A stretch of DNA of 60,594 nucleotides. Origin: Thecamonas trahens ATCC 50062 (Eukaryota; Apusozoa; Apusomonadida; Apusomonadidae). The stretch spans positions 69,746 through 130,339 of the forward strand of contig NW_013657627.1 in assembly GCF_000142905.1 (NCBI RefSeq), written 5' to 3'. Each line of letters opens with the position of its first letter. The stretch's first letter is position 1. The translations under genes were made by a program, and so were the position numbers. This document shows positions 18,288 to 28,825 of the stretch, one piece after another. The notes beneath the pieces are model-generated. The model did no database searches. It was not told the DNA's origin and was given only the letters and a program-made list of their open reading frames with translations.

Positions 18288-20138
18288 ATGTTCCGCGTTG
18301 GCGCTTTGTCTGGCAACTTAGCGCGTGCTAGCGCCCGCTACGTAGCCGGTGCGGGTGCGACCAACGAGGGCGTGACTGCGCCTGGCATTTTCGGACTATT
18401 TGCAGCAAAGTTTGAGCGGCCGTCAGGAGCACGACGGAGCGCCAGTTCGTCGGCTCGGAAGCTAGGCAAGGACGGAAGACGACGGGTGATGTCCAAGATC
18501 GGGAAGAAGAAGCCGCTGCCGTCGCTTGGATCGTACGATACCTCGGTGGAGCCGCTCCTGCCGCCGCCGGCGTCGCCGGCTGTCGCCGAAGAGCTGCGAT
18601 TCGACGACGTCAAGTTGGCGTACGGCAAGCAGAGTACGTGGCATTTGCTCCGAGCGCTCGCCGTTTTTACGCTCTGCTCCTCAGAGACCATTGTCGCAAA
18701 GTCGGAGGATCTGCTCGCCCTCTCCAACAAGATCTTTGGCAAGTCCCTGACCGAAGCCGTCATGCGCTCGACGTTCTTTGCCCACTTTTGCGCCGGCGAG
18801 ACCGGCGCCGACATCCAGCCGGTCGTCATGCGGCTGAAGAAGGCGGGCGTCGGCTCCATTCTTGACTACGCCGCCGAGAACGAGCTGGAGGATCTGGAAG
18901 AGGTAGCCGCCGAGGAGGACATCGACGTGGTGGTCCGTCGCGAGGCCCGTCGCGGCGTCGTCTCGGCGCGGACATACGACTACGCCGGTGAGGCCGAGTG
19001 CGACGCCAATGCCGACATGTTTCTGCAGGCCATCGAGGACGCTGCCGCCGGCGAGGGCCTCGTTGCCGTCAAGTTGACGGCGCTGGGCAAGCCCGTCCTC
19101 CTCGAGCGCATGAGCTCGCTGCTCATCGCCATCCGCGACCTCTGGCACGACCGTTTTGCTCTGCCCTCGGGCGAGCCCGACGGCTCGGTCTCGCCAGACT
19201 CGTTCCAGCTCTCGCTCCGTGACGTCGGTGTCCAGCTCTCGGAGAGCCAGGCCGCAGAGCTCTTTGACGAGATCGACTTTTCCAAGGACGACAAGCTCGA
19301 CTACATCGAGTGGACCTACGCCCTGCGCCTCAACGACCTGACCACCCGTTCCGCAGCCTACCTGACGGCCAAGGACCAGTTTGCCAAGTCGGGCGTCCTC
19401 CCGCTGCTCGACGAACGCGAGACGGCCCTCATGGACAACATGGTCCGCCGGCTCGAGACCGTGGCCAAGGCCGCCGCCGCCGCCCGCGTCCGCCTCATGA
19501 TCGACGCCGAGCAGACGTACCTGCAGCCGGCCATCGACCACTTTACCCTCGAGCTCCAGCGCCGCCACAACATCGACTTTCCCTCCATCTTCAACACATA
19601 CCAATGCTACCTCAAGAAGACTCAACGCAAGGTGACCAACGACCTCGAGCGCTCACAGCGGGAGGGCTTCTGGTTCGCCGGCAAAATGGTTCGCGGCGCG
19701 TACATGGTCCAGGAGCGTGCCCGCGCTGAAGAGCTCGGCATCGAGGATCCCATCTTGCCCAACATCGACGCCACACATGCCAACTACGACGCCTGCGTCG
19801 AGCTCATCCTCGACAACATGGATCACTCGAATGTCATGGTCGCCTCTCACAACGAAGCCTCGGTGGCCGCCACTGTGGCTGGCATGGCCGAGCGCAACAT
19901 TGCCAAGGACTCTGGCGTCTACTTTGGCCAGCTCCTGGGCATGGCCGACTACATCACCTTTACCCTCGGCTCCAAGGGCTACCGTGCCTTCAAGTACGTT
20001 CCCTATGGGCCCATCGACGAGGTCATGCCCTACCTCATCCGCCGCGCCCAGGAGAACTCGGGCATGATGTCCAACGTCGCCCATGAGAGGGCCATGCTCT
20101 GGGCCGCCCTCAAGCAGCGTTTCTCGCTCTCCTCCTAG
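18288..20138 (+). CDS. PRODH: Mitochondrial proline dehydrogenase with an inserted EF-hand
   Basis: 616 residues from the ATG at 18288, chosen because it opens a basic, hydroxylated presequence (MFRVGALSGNLARASARYVA) suited to mitochondria. The FAD-dependent PRODH barrel is complete at the C-terminus: FWFAGKMVRGAYM, MVASHNEASV, YFGQLLGMADYITF, and the family signature ending MPYLIRRAQENSGM. The enzyme oxidises proline to P5C and passes electrons to ubiquinone. Near residues 327-338 there is a canonical EF-hand loop, DFSKDDKLDYIE, with Asp/Ser/Asp/Asp/Glu at positions 1, 3, 5, 9 and 12, so calcium control is plausible. EF-hand-bearing PRODHs are known in trypanosomatids. Intronless. Confidence 0.92.
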   Translation: MFRVGALSGNLARASARYVAGAGATNEGVTAPGIFGLFAAKFERPSGARRSASSSARKLGKDGRRRVMSKIGKKKPLPSLGSYDTSVEPLLPPPASPAVAEELRFDDVKLAYGKQSTWHLLRALAVFTLCSSETIVAKSEDLLALSNKIFGKSLTEAVMRSTFFAHFCAGETGADIQPVVMRLKKAGVGSILDYAAENELEDLEEVAAEEDIDVVVRREARRGVVSARTYDYAGEAECDANADMFLQAIEDAAAGEGLVAVKLTALGKPVLLERMSSLLIAIRDLWHDRFALPSGEPDGSVSPDSFQLSLRDVGVQLSESQAAELFDEIDFSKDDKLDYIEWTYALRLNDLTTRSAAYLTAKDQFAKSGVLPLLDERETALMDNMVRRLETVAKAAAAARVRLMIDAEQTYLQPAIDHFTLELQRRHNIDFPSIFNTYQCYLKKTQRKVTNDLERSQREGFWFAGKMVRGAYMVQERARAEELGIEDPILPNIDATHANYDACVELILDNMDHSNVMVASHNEASVAATVAGMAERNIAKDSGVYFGQLLGMADYITFTLGSKGYRAFKYVPYGPIDEVMPYLIRRAQENSGMMSNVAHERAMLWAALKQRFSLSS

Positions 20139-20254
20139 ACGAACAAGCTGCGGGCGCATTGCATTGAGCTCATGAAGCCATCTCGAGTACATGCTGGTGG
20201 TTGGAAGCAGGATCTGTAGGGGTTTGGTGGTGGTGGGGGGGGGGAGCGGGATGC

Positions 20255-20757
20255 TCAGAGCAGGAGACGCTCCTTGAAGACCTGGTGCATGGTCTTGCCG
20301 AGGACAGCCGGGGAGCGGGTGACGACAGCACCGGCATCCTCGAGAGCCGCGATCTTGGACTCGGCGCCGCCCTTGCCGCCCGAGATGATGGCACCAGCAT
20401 GACCCATGCGACGGCCGGGCGGGGCAGTGACACCGGCAATGAACGAGACAATGGGCTTGGTGATGTTCTGCTCCTTGATGTACGCCGCGGCCTCCTCCTC
20501 GGCCACGCCGCCGATCTCACCGATGAGGATGATGCCCTCGGTCGACGGGTCGTTGTTGAACATCTCGAGGCAGTCGATAAAGTTGGTGCCGTTGAACGGG
20601 TCACCGCCAATGCCGACGCAGATCGACTGGCCCAGGCCGACAGCCGTCGTCTGCGCCACAGCCTCGTACGTCAGGGTGCCGGAGCGCGACACGACACCGA
20701 TGCGGCCGGCCGAGTGGATGTGGCCCGGCATGATGCCGATCTTGCACTCGTCGGGCT

Positions 20758-20788
<31 letters not shown>

Positions 20789-22096
20789 ACGCGTCTTGTC
20801 CTGCGACATGAGCGCCGCCTTGACGCGGACCATGTCCTGCTGGGGAATGCCCTCGGTGATGCACACCACGAGCGGGACCTCAGCCTCGAGCGCCTCCATG
20901 ATCGCCGCGGCCGCAAACGGCGGCGGAACGTAGATGACCGACGCGTCAGCGCCAGTCTCGTTCTTGGCCTGTGTCATTCGGAGAAGAGAGTTAGTTAGTA
21001 CCAGTGGAACACCACATCGCAAACGTTGACCGCGTGTCACCCACCACCGCCAACCACCGCCGTCACTACGAACGTCACCAATACTGCGATGGCGAGCTAC
21101 CGCCTGACACTGCCCGCTGCCCGCCACTGCACAAAGCGGGGGCAGTTGTGTTGTGGGGGGACGGACAGACGAACAGACGGACAGACGAACAGACGGACAG
21201 ACGGACAGACGAGCAGACGGACAAGCAGACGGCCAGATGGACAATTGGGTTGACTTTGCGCACCTCGAAAAGTAGGTGGGAAGGTGGGGGGGGGGGGCAC
21301 CATGGACATGTGCATCAGGAAAGATGGGTTGTCATCGAAGAATGGGTACAACGCACCACTTCAGAAGTCTATCATCAAGCATCATATGCATCATGTCCAA
21401 GGGAGGGTGGGGGAGGGGGGTGGGGGGTGGGGGGAGGGGGGGGGGCATGCACATCATTCGATACCGGCATGGATACCGGCATGGATACCAGCATGGATGC
21501 CGGCATGGATACCGGCATGGATACCAGCATGGATGGCTGGGAGTAGCGGGACATGGATACGTACCTCCTCAACGGTGGCAAAGACGGGGACACCGAGGTG
21601 GGTGGTGCCGGCCTTGGAGGGGGAAATCCCCGCCACCATGTTGGTGCCGTAGGCAATGGCCTGTTCAGTGTGGAAGGTACCCTACACACAGAGACACACA
21701 TACACACCATGAGTAACACATACTGAACAACAAACTCCATACTCCTCTCTGTCTGTCTCTCACTCTCTTCTCCCTTGGCTAGCCATGCAGCAGCGGACGT
21801 GGCTATGACGCGGCGGCTGGGCCGCGAACGACCTCCATCGACCAAAAAAATGGTTCTCTCAGCTGGGGCGAGGGGGGCATGGGGTATGGCCATGACAGCG
21901 AGCGACAAGCATACTACATGGGGAAGAAGGTCATGGGTATGGAGAATATGATACATACCTGCTTGCCAGTCATACCCTGGCACATAACCTTGGTATCCTT
22001 GCCAATCCAGAGTCCCGACGAGGCGGCAGACATAGCCCGCGACAGGGCCGTCGCCACCGCTGCGGGGCGGGTGAGGAGCGAACGAGCAGCGAGCAT
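20255..22096 (-). CDS. SUCLG1: Succinyl-CoA ligase alpha subunit, three exons
   Basis: Exon 1 is 22096-21959, exon 2 is 21681-21565, exon 3 is 20968-20255; together they encode 322 residues. Introns are 277 nt (GTATGT..TAG) and 596 nt (GTACGT..CAG), both phase 0. Exon 1 carries a mitochondrial presequence ([20 protein letters not shown]) and [10 protein letters not shown]. Exon 2 reads [20 protein letters not shown]. Exon 3 contains the CoA/phosphohistidine part, with the active-site His in [10 protein letters not shown] and the block [10 protein letters not shown]. With the beta subunit it makes ATP or GTP in the TCA cycle. It converges with PRODH, another mitochondrial matrix enzyme. The second intron holds tandem repeats. 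Confidence 0.92.
21160..21240. repeat. GACA/GACG tetranucleotide-type repeat in SUCLG1 intron 2
   Basis: Tandem ACAGACGG/ACAGACGA units, about ten copies, entirely inside the second intron of SUCLG1. Confidence 0.8.
21467..21536. repeat. 12-bp GCATGGATACCG repeat in SUCLG1 intron 2
   Basis: About six copies of a CATGGATACCGG-type 12-bp unit, with CCAGCATGGATG variants, just inside the 5' end of intron 2. Confidence 0.85.
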
Positions 22097-22416
22097 GGTT
22101 GGGTGGGGGCGAGAGACGGGTGACCGCACCTACCGTTCCCTCGCCTTGCTGCCAGTAATGCAAACTTTCTCCTTCAAATTATCGTTGCCGTTTCGAGTCA
22201 CAGAGTTAAAAATAATCGTTCGTTCGTTGTGCTCCAAACATGCCGCTACTACTACGACCACCGACCCGACCGCGCTGGTGATGATGACAATCGTTTCGTA
22301 GCAAACTGAGCGTTCTGGGTCAAGATCGTGATGGGAGCCGAGGTGGAGACTGGGAGGCAGAGGTGGTGATCGATGTACCCGCGACAAAGGCTCTCACACA
22401 CAAGTTAAATGAGTCG

Positions 22417-24099
22417 CTACTCGACGCCGTACCCGAGGACCTCAAAGACGCCACCCACAAGATAGAGCGAGCCGCAGACAAGGACGTCGACGCCATCGTT
22501 CTCCCATGGCCCGCCTGGTGCTGTCATGTTGCGGACAAAGTCCAGTGAGTCCTGGATCGAGTCGAGCTGGACCATCGGCGCGTCGCCGTCGCGGATGTCC
22601 GGAGTGGCGCGGTGGCGGCCGGCAGCGAGAGCATCGGCGACCGACTTGGGCACAGACCGCACCGCCGCGCCACCAGAAGGGGCGTCGCATTCGAGCGGCT
22701 CGCCCGAGGCCAGCTTGAACCAGGTCTCAAGCTGGCGCTCCTTCCAGGCTTCGCGCCGCTTGCGGCGATACGCGCGGCGCTGCTCGTCCGGATCCGAGTC
22801 GTTGACCGAGGCCGGCGCCTCGTCGCCCGGCGGATACGCCGTTGTCGACGAGAAGACCACCAGATCAAACGGCGTCGACATGTGAACGTCCACCAGCGGA
22901 AGCATGAGCCACAGCGGATCGCGCGAGTACTTGCAGGCGAACATGAGGACGGTCTTGCGGTCCGGCGCCGCCCGCCTCCGCTCGTTGAACCACTGCACGC
23001 ACGCCTGCATCGACTCGTACGTGTGCGCCCCGTCCATGTACAGCTCCACACTCGGCGAGATCGAGTGCTGCGAGCACCGCCCGCGCCACTTGGCCGCCCG
23101 CAGCGCCGCCCCCTCCGCCTCGGTCACCTCATCGGAAGCAGCGAGCCGGAGTTGGCCACTCACCCCAGCCGCAGCCTCGGCGGCACTCGCCAGTCCCGAC
23201 GCCTGTGCTGCCAGAAACGCCCGCGCCAGGCCCAGCGCCACCGCCGCGTTGCATGTCTGGTGCGCGCCCGGAAGGCCGAGGCTGTCAGGCGCCTCCACAA
23301 CCAGCGGACGGCTCTCCACCAGCGGCACGCTGGCGGCGGCGGCCTCAGCACGGATGACCTCGAGCGCGCCGTCGTCCTGTGGCGCCGTGATGACCGCGCC
23401 GGTCCCGGGCTTGATAATGCCGGCCTTCTGGAAGGCAATGTCTGTGATCGAGGTGCCGAGGACCTCGAGGTGGTCGTATCCAATCGGGGTGATGCCGGCG
23501 GCCACCGGCGGCGGAATGATATTGGTCGAGTCGTACCGCCCGCCGATGCCAACCTCCATGATGGCTACGTCCACGCCGTGCTCCACAAACACCGCCAAGC
23601 TCATGAGCGTCAGGTAGCGGAAGAACATCGGATGCGGCGGGAGCTCCGAGCTGCGTCCGGCCGCCGCCGCACCGCTCTCGAGCCGCTCCCACATGCCCCA
23701 AAACGCGTTGGAGAAAGTGTCCTCGGACACCGGCCTGCCGTCGATTCGGATCCGCTCACGCGGCGAGAGCAGATGCGGCGAGGTGAAGAGTCCGGTCCGC
23801 ACGCCCGACGACCGCAGCAGCTGCTCCGTCATCGCCGCTGTCGAGCCCTTGCCCTTGGTTCCTGTCACATGGATGAACTCGATCGTCCGCAGCTTGCTAT
23901 CGTCGAGCCCCGCCCGCGCCTTGTACTCATGCATCTCTGGCAGCGACTGCGCGTATTTGGCCGCCCGCTCCTTCGGGCCCATCGCCGCAATCGTCTTGAG
24001 GATGTTGACGTTTGACTGCAGCGAGAGCAGCGCCTTGAGCGCATTCTGTGTGCCTCTGCCGTGAGTCGAGTTGATCTCACCCATACTACCTGCCGTCAT
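22417..24099 (-). CDS. FPGS: Folylpolyglutamate synthase
   Basis: 560 residues from the ATG at 24099; the longer frame begins with TTG. A Mur-ligase-type ATP enzyme that adds glutamates to folates and keeps them in the cell. Motifs: P-loop VTGTKGKGSTAA, folate/ATP block GLFTSPHLLSPRERIRI, the IMEVGIGGRYDSTN block, a LGLPGAHQTCNAAVALGLARAF Mur motif, and DGAHTYESMQACVQWF in the C-terminal domain. The C-terminal VLVCGSLYLVGGVFEVLG matches family ends. The N-terminus (MTAGSMGEINSTHG) does not look like a strong mitochondrial signal. Intronless. Confidence 0.93.
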   Translation of the reverse strand: MTAGSMGEINSTHGRGTQNALKALLSLQSNVNILKTIAAMGPKERAAKYAQSLPEMHEYKARAGLDDSKLRTIEFIHVTGTKGKGSTAAMTEQLLRSSGVRTGLFTSPHLLSPRERIRIDGRPVSEDTFSNAFWGMWERLESGAAAAGRSSELPPHPMFFRYLTLMSLAVFVEHGVDVAIMEVGIGGRYDSTNIIPPPVAAGITPIGYDHLEVLGTSITDIAFQKAGIIKPGTGAVITAPQDDGALEVIRAEAAAASVPLVESRPLVVEAPDSLGLPGAHQTCNAAVALGLARAFLAAQASGLASAAEAAAGVSGQLRLAASDEVTEAEGAALRAAKWRGRCSQHSISPSVELYMDGAHTYESMQACVQWFNERRRAAPDRKTVLMFACKYSRDPLWLMLPLVDVHMSTPFDLVVFSSTTAYPPGDEAPASVNDSDPDEQRRAYRRKRREAWKERQLETWFKLASGEPLECDAPSGGAAVRSVPKSVADALAAGRHRATPDIRDGDAPMVQLDSIQDSLDFVRNMTAPGGPWENDGVDVLVCGSLYLVGGVFEVLGYGVE

Positions 24100-25108
24100 G
24101 ATTGCGAGCGCGAAAGCCACAGCCAAGACAGCTCCCGAGATCGCTCTGACGATCCCATCACGTCAGACCAGACGGGTAAGCCTACCATTGGCGCCATGAA
24201 CGCCACCGCCATCACGCCGGCTACCACAGACCACATCGTTCACATCATCGATCACAACACCACCAAGAAACTCGCTCCACTCATCTAGCACGCTCACATA
24301 TATAGATCTGATCGCGTCGCCATGCCTGTAACCATGGCCAGTAGACAGATGAGGGCCTGTCGCCCAAGAGGGGGAGGGGATCGATCCCTCTTCGCGGGGG
24401 AAGAGGGGAGAGTGAGGACACAGGCCGTAACATGTGAAATACATAGATTGCGTACATCATAGTCACGGGGAGGAGAGATGGATGCCATAGTTCTGCTCAC
24501 ACCAACCCTTGCAGAGATTAGAGCACTCTGTGCAAGTCGGCGCATCCACAGAGTGAGGTGAGTCCCTCCGCACCCAACCCCTCACTGCCCAATTTGTCGG
24601 CTGCTGCCACGCGACGCCACACAGCTGGCCCTGCCACAGCCCCAACCGCATGCTCCCGCTCCTGTACACCCCTTATCCAGCACCATCCATTGTCCGTTAC
24701 TAGATACGGATGGTTGGCTGGTTGCCGGTCGTTGCAGTGGCAAGGATCGGACTCGATTCCGCAACCGAATCTACATAGAGGTTTCGATCTGATCTCGATG
24801 CCCGAGGCCCACACAGGGACGTACACATCGTACACGAGACATACCCCGACTCCCCCCCCCCTCCCCCCCCCCCCCTCCATGACCCCATGACCACGCACAT
24901 CCCCCAAACCACATCAATCCCTACTATACCCAACCCCCCCCCCCCCTTTTCCCTCATCACCCCAATCAAAATCCAAGTCACCGACAGGTTTGCCCACATG
25001 CGTTCCAAAGCAGCACAGGACCGGCAAGGGGGGGGGGGGGGTCACACACCGAGAGCGTAGCAGTGAGAGAAACAGACCTCTCACCATTGTTCTCACCAGG
25101 TGTGGAGA
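24100..25108. other. Intergenic region of ~1 kb without a supported gene
   Basis: It holds promoter sequence for the divergent FPGS and acidic-protein genes, and several C/G homopolymers (24847-24882, 24938-24950, 25028-25042). I tested a tRNA-like stretch around 24718-24800 and could not form the arms. The short open frames have no family sequence. Confidence 0.6.
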
Positions 25109-26332
25109 ATGTCTGAATCTTCTTCGTCAACCTCGTCCACTACCGAGCACAGGCCTGGTGTGTACCTCGCCACAGAGCCTTCCTCATCCATGCCTGCTGC
25201 CGTACTCTCGTACACGGCTGGCTTGTCGACCTCTTCTGATGACGAAGAGGATGAGGTGAACAACAATGGTCTTCCCACTGCCGCACCTTTGCCCTTTCCT
25301 ACTTCTGCTCTTTCGAATGATGTGCACGATGGTGGTGCTCGAGGCTCTGCTGCCAATATCGATGACGTCAATGACGATGACGATGATGATGATGATGATG
25401 ATGATGATGAGGAAGAGTCATCGTCATCGGCCACACACTCGCATGCCGGGACAGACTCGGACTCGGACGTCTCTATGTCCGAGTATCGCACAATGACCCT
25501 GGATACGGCCGCCACCTCGGCCGTTCGTCAGCTATGGTTGGTGCGGGATCAGGTTACCTCGGACGCGGCTCTCGCCGAGCAGTTGGAGGCGGAAGAGTTT
25601 GACGAGTTCCGCAACCAGCGCGATTGGGACGGCATCCGCGAGGGCATCACAGATTCGGAGGCTGTGGCAACTCAGCTGGAGGAGGAGGAACGCCGCGCCT
25701 TCCAGGCTGCAGAGGCCGAGCGCCGCGCCGCCATCGCCTCTCGCGAACAGGCCGACGCTGCCACCGCCGCCGCCATCGCAGCCGCGGACCTTGCGAGCAC
25801 TCCTGCTGCTGCCGCAGGCACCCTGCCGCTGGTTGCTCTCGATGCGAGCGATGACAACGCCGCCGTCGCCGGGCCATCCGGCGGTAGCGCCGACGCCGAC
25901 GCCGACGCCGACGCCGCTCGCCGCCGCAAGAAGAAGAAGCGCCGCAAGCGTGAGCGTCGCGGCTTCTACAACCCCGAGGACGACGTGATGGCCACGGTCG
26001 ATGACAGCCAGCTGCCAGACCTGGCACCACCGGCAACGCTGGTCGACTCGTCGGATGACGCCGACTTTGAAGTCCTCCGCCCGCCGCCGGAACTCCCAGA
26101 TTCGGACGACGACGACGGCGCGCCGGAGCGGTCAAAGTCCAAGGCCGAGCTCGAGCTGGAGAAGAAGCTGGAAGACCAGCGCCAGCTCATCCTGGACTGG
26201 CGATTCCTCTTCTTCAAGAAGCATTCGCGTCCGGCGCTCTTTGCCGACATGACCGACTCGAAAAAGGTCCGCAAGATGCTCGCCAAGTACCGCTCCATTC
26301 TGCGCAAGCTGATCAAGAAGCGCAAGTGCTGA
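25109..26332 (+). CDS. Acidic low-complexity protein with a conserved basic C-terminus
   Basis: 407 residues from the ATG at 25109. The first ~120 residues are Ser/Asp/Glu-rich and include a poly-Asp tract encoded by GAT/GAC repeats. Next come a helix rich in Glu and Ala (EAVATQLEEEERRAFQAAEA), a KKKKRRKRERR basic patch suited to nuclear import, and another acidic stretch. The last ~60 residues look globular and helical: KLEDQRQLILDWRFLF, FKKHSRPALFADM, KKVRKMLAKYRSILRKLI. That end vaguely recalls the C-terminal helical region of FAM13 proteins; this is a weak impression. I do not assign a function. Confidence 0.6.
   Translation: MSESSSSTSSTTEHRPGVYLATEPSSSMPAAVLSYTAGLSTSSDDEEDEVNNNGLPTAAPLPFPTSALSNDVHDGGARGSAANIDDVNDDDDDDDDDDDDEEESSSSATHSHAGTDSDSDVSMSEYRTMTLDTAATSAVRQLWLVRDQVTSDAALAEQLEAEEFDEFRNQRDWDGIREGITDSEAVATQLEEEERRAFQAAEAERRAAIASREQADAATAAAIAAADLASTPAAAAGTLPLVALDASDDNAAVAGPSGGSADADADADAARRRKKKKRRKRERRGFYNPEDDVMATVDDSQLPDLAPPATLVDSSDDADFEVLRPPPELPDSDDDDGAPERSKSKAELELEKKLEDQRQLILDWRFLFFKKHSRPALFADMTDSKKVRKMLAKYRSILRKLIKKRKC
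25376..25410. repeat. GAT/GAC triplet repeat coding poly-Asp
   Basis: A dozen tandem GAT/GAC codons within the acidic protein gene. Confidence 0.85.
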
Positions 26333-26417
26333 CAGCGGTTGGTGAGGCGACGGCTCCGTTTATGTGCGGGCGCACGCGCGCCTCGAGGCAAAGTCAAGAA
26401 AGTCGCGCGAGGGGACA

Positions 26418-27378
26418 TTACATGCACTGGTGCGGGACGTCAAAGACGCGCGGGTCCTTGGGCGTTGTCGGCGCCCACTTCTCGAACAGCATGACAAACT
26501 CGGACTGCGCCGTCGTGTCGTTCATGCCAAACAGGTACGGGTGGGTGGGATCGTGGGCGAGGACGCCGAGGCCGAGCTCGATGTTGGCCGCCTTAAACGT
26601 CCAAAAGTCGATCATGAGGTGACGGACACGCTTCTGCCCAGCGTACTGCGCCTTGGAGACCCAGTCAAACCAGCCTGGGAGCGAGCCGGTCACAGCCTTC
26701 TTGTAGCACATCGTCTTGTTGTTCGAGTCGATGGCGTAGTCAAAGCCGAGATCGTAACGCGCAAGCTCGTACACGTCGTTGTGCTTGTGCTGCGGGTTCT
26801 CAAACTCCCAGAACTGCACAGCCTTGTTGGCAGACTGATCCTGCGCCACACGGCCCTCACCGATCGCATGCTCGTTGCCCTTGTGCACCTCGACTGCGCA
26901 AGTCAAGGAATATGAGTAAGAAAAGCGTGTAGATTTGTGAGAGAAAAAAAAAAAGCAATGCCAAAGGAAATCGCTCGACTTCCGCAGAGCAAAAGGTATT
27001 GACGGAAAGGGGGGGAGGGGCGGGAAAAAAGACGGCAAAGGTGATGGGAAAGCCGTCTGTGGCGATGAACTTACTGGTGACAGCAGCCTCAAAGGTTTCC
27101 GAAATGGAAGGCGGACTAGAGTATGTTCATGTGGGGCAGTTTGTGTGAGTGGGGGGGGGGGGGGGCGAGAACCGTGTTGCTGTAGCCATTCTTCCGCGTG
27201 GATATGATAGGGTTGGGAGGGCGAGCCAAAAAACGCGTGCCCCTCACCTCGGCTACAGGCAACGATACAAAGGCATTGCGACAGCGCACAACACGTCCTG
27301 GGATAGCAGAAAGGAAACGTACGTTGCTGCAAGCGCAAGAGCAAACACAGCGCAGAGAACAAGCACGGTCTTGAACAT
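26418..27378 (-). CDS. Secreted ependymin-like protein, three exons
   Basis: Exon 1 is 27378-27323, exon 2 is 27115-27075, exon 3 is 26893-26418, encoding 190 residues. Introns are 207 nt (GTACGT..TAG) and 181 nt (GTAAGT..CAG); the joins fall inside codons and keep one frame. Exon 1 is a signal peptide (MFKTVLVLCAVFALALA). The mature part has SISETFEAAVT, then YDLGFDYAID, a central KTMCYKKAVTGSLPGWF and RVRHLMIDFWTF. The length, secretion and the beta-rich C..(L)P..A pattern suggest the ependymin-related family (lipid-binding lysosomal or secreted proteins), but the match is from memory and only moderate. The convergent acidic-protein gene ends 85 bp away. Confidence 0.6.
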
Positions 27379-27790
27379 GGTGTTGTTGGTAGTCGCGTGT
27401 CCGCACCTGTCCCCGTCGCCGTGCCTGTGCGCCGAGCTGGCAGCGGCTGCGGCCCGTTTCGCGAAACTGTTTGGCTGTCAAAGAAAGCCGTAGCCCGAGT
27501 TCATCATCGAGCTCGGGACAGCCCCTGTGCTTCCATGGCGGTTAAGGAACAGAGGCCAGATCTGGGCTGAGTTCATTTTCTAATGCGATCTCTAGCCGTG
27601 TCGACGACAATGGAGGGGGGGGGGGGGGAGGACTGAGCGGCTGCAAGCCCGACGTCTGCCGTCGGCGAGGATCTTCAGCTGATGCGCGTGTGTGCGTGTG
27701 TGTGCGTGCGTGCGTGTGCATGTGAGCGTGTGAGCGTATACATGCGTGTACGCGTACATGTGTGCATGATGGCCCAAGACGTGTGATGGG
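27379..27790. other. Intergenic region with a TG-rich microsatellite
   Basis: It contains a G run at about 27614-27629 and a purine-pyrimidine (GTGTGCG)n tract at about 27678-27775, which may form Z-DNA. No gene is seen. It separates the ependymin-like gene from COX20, both on the minus strand. Confidence 0.6.
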
Positions 27791-28314
27791 TCACGATGAC
27801 GGCGGTGTTGTTGTGGGCGGCTCGGGCGATCTGTCGTTGAGCTCGGCCTGCTTGCGATTGAGCTGGTCAGCAAGGGCATGCATCTTCTTGACGTGTTCGT
27901 TGTGAAAATGGGAGCAAGTGTGCCACGCAGCCATGGTACCGACTGCAAACGCGCCGATGGCCCAGTTGCCGGCGCGGAGGCCGTTCCCTGGGATGACGAC
28001 AGAATGTGCCGGCGATGTGAGTGAGTCGAGGTAGTCCCCCTCCACCTCCTCCCCTCGCTCACTACTCATCAAGCGCGGTACGTACATGTCTTGAGAAAGG
28101 CAAACGAGCCAGCAGAAAAGCCGGCGGTGATGCCCACCAGATACGCGTTGCGGAAGCACTTTGTGCCCGTGAGGCCAGCAAAGTCGAGCCAAGTCGCGAC
28201 TGAACGCGACATACCACCGCCAGACGGGGCGACTTGGGACGACTGGTTCTGGCCATTGTCACCGCTTGGGCAACCCATACTTGCACTTGTGCTTTCTCTT
28301 GCTTCCGTCGCCAT
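27791..28314 (-). CDS. COX20: Cytochrome c oxidase assembly factor COX20
   Basis: Exon 1 is 28314-28086, exon 2 is 27987-27791, separated by a 98-nt intron (GTACGT..CCAG); the join gives a TGG codon and 141 residues. The family architecture is present: a short N-terminus, CFRNAYLVGITAGFSAGSFAFL as membrane segment 1, NWAIGAFAVGTMAAWHTCSHF as segment 2, then a charged helix (VKKMHALADQLNRKQAEL). Human COX20 has the same layout in 118 residues and chaperones COX2 in the inner mitochondrial membrane. The ATG at 28278 is an alternative start that would remove 12 residues. Confidence 0.82.
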
Positions 28315-28825
28315 CCTCTCTGACTTTTGTCGACAAGTATCGCTGCTCTCGTCTGCCTGTCTCTTGTGACCATCGAGCTGCCGCCGTCCCTATCTGCGGT
28401 CGTCACCACTCACGCGGCAAACCCCGCCAGAATAGGGCCGGATCCGTCCCGGGCCGTACCCAGCTTATGGCCCCAGTCCGATCCCTGCATCACACGCCCA
28501 CTTATCAACTTGATCATCGTTCCGGGGATGCTAATTGGTGGTACCGAGTCTCCATGTCCGCGCCCCCTCTCCCCCCCCCCCTGCCTGCCTCAGCGTCACA
28601 GGTCTCTCCGCCCGTACTCATCACACCTGATCCGAGCCGCTCATCAACCCACCCATACCATAACACTCAACCATGCTCAACATTGTCTTCGCATGTATCC
28701 CCCCCCCTCATCTCCGTCTGAGATCCGATCGCGGCCATGTCCCCCCCGGTCGGCGACGTTTCCCGCCATTAGCCAACAACTGGAGACGACCACTTGACTC
28801 GCACCAGCCACCAGCCACTGCGAGC

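Noticed and set aside
24700-24800. tRNA-like sequence (GGACTCGATTCCG with a CTCTATGTAG loop on minus)
   Set aside because: The T loop is six bases rather than seven, no acceptor stem of seven pairs forms at the right distance, and the A box is absent.
27678-27775. Short open frames in the TG-rich tract downstream of COX20
   Set aside because: They encode only simple repeats (TRTHAHTRTH type) from a microsatellite.
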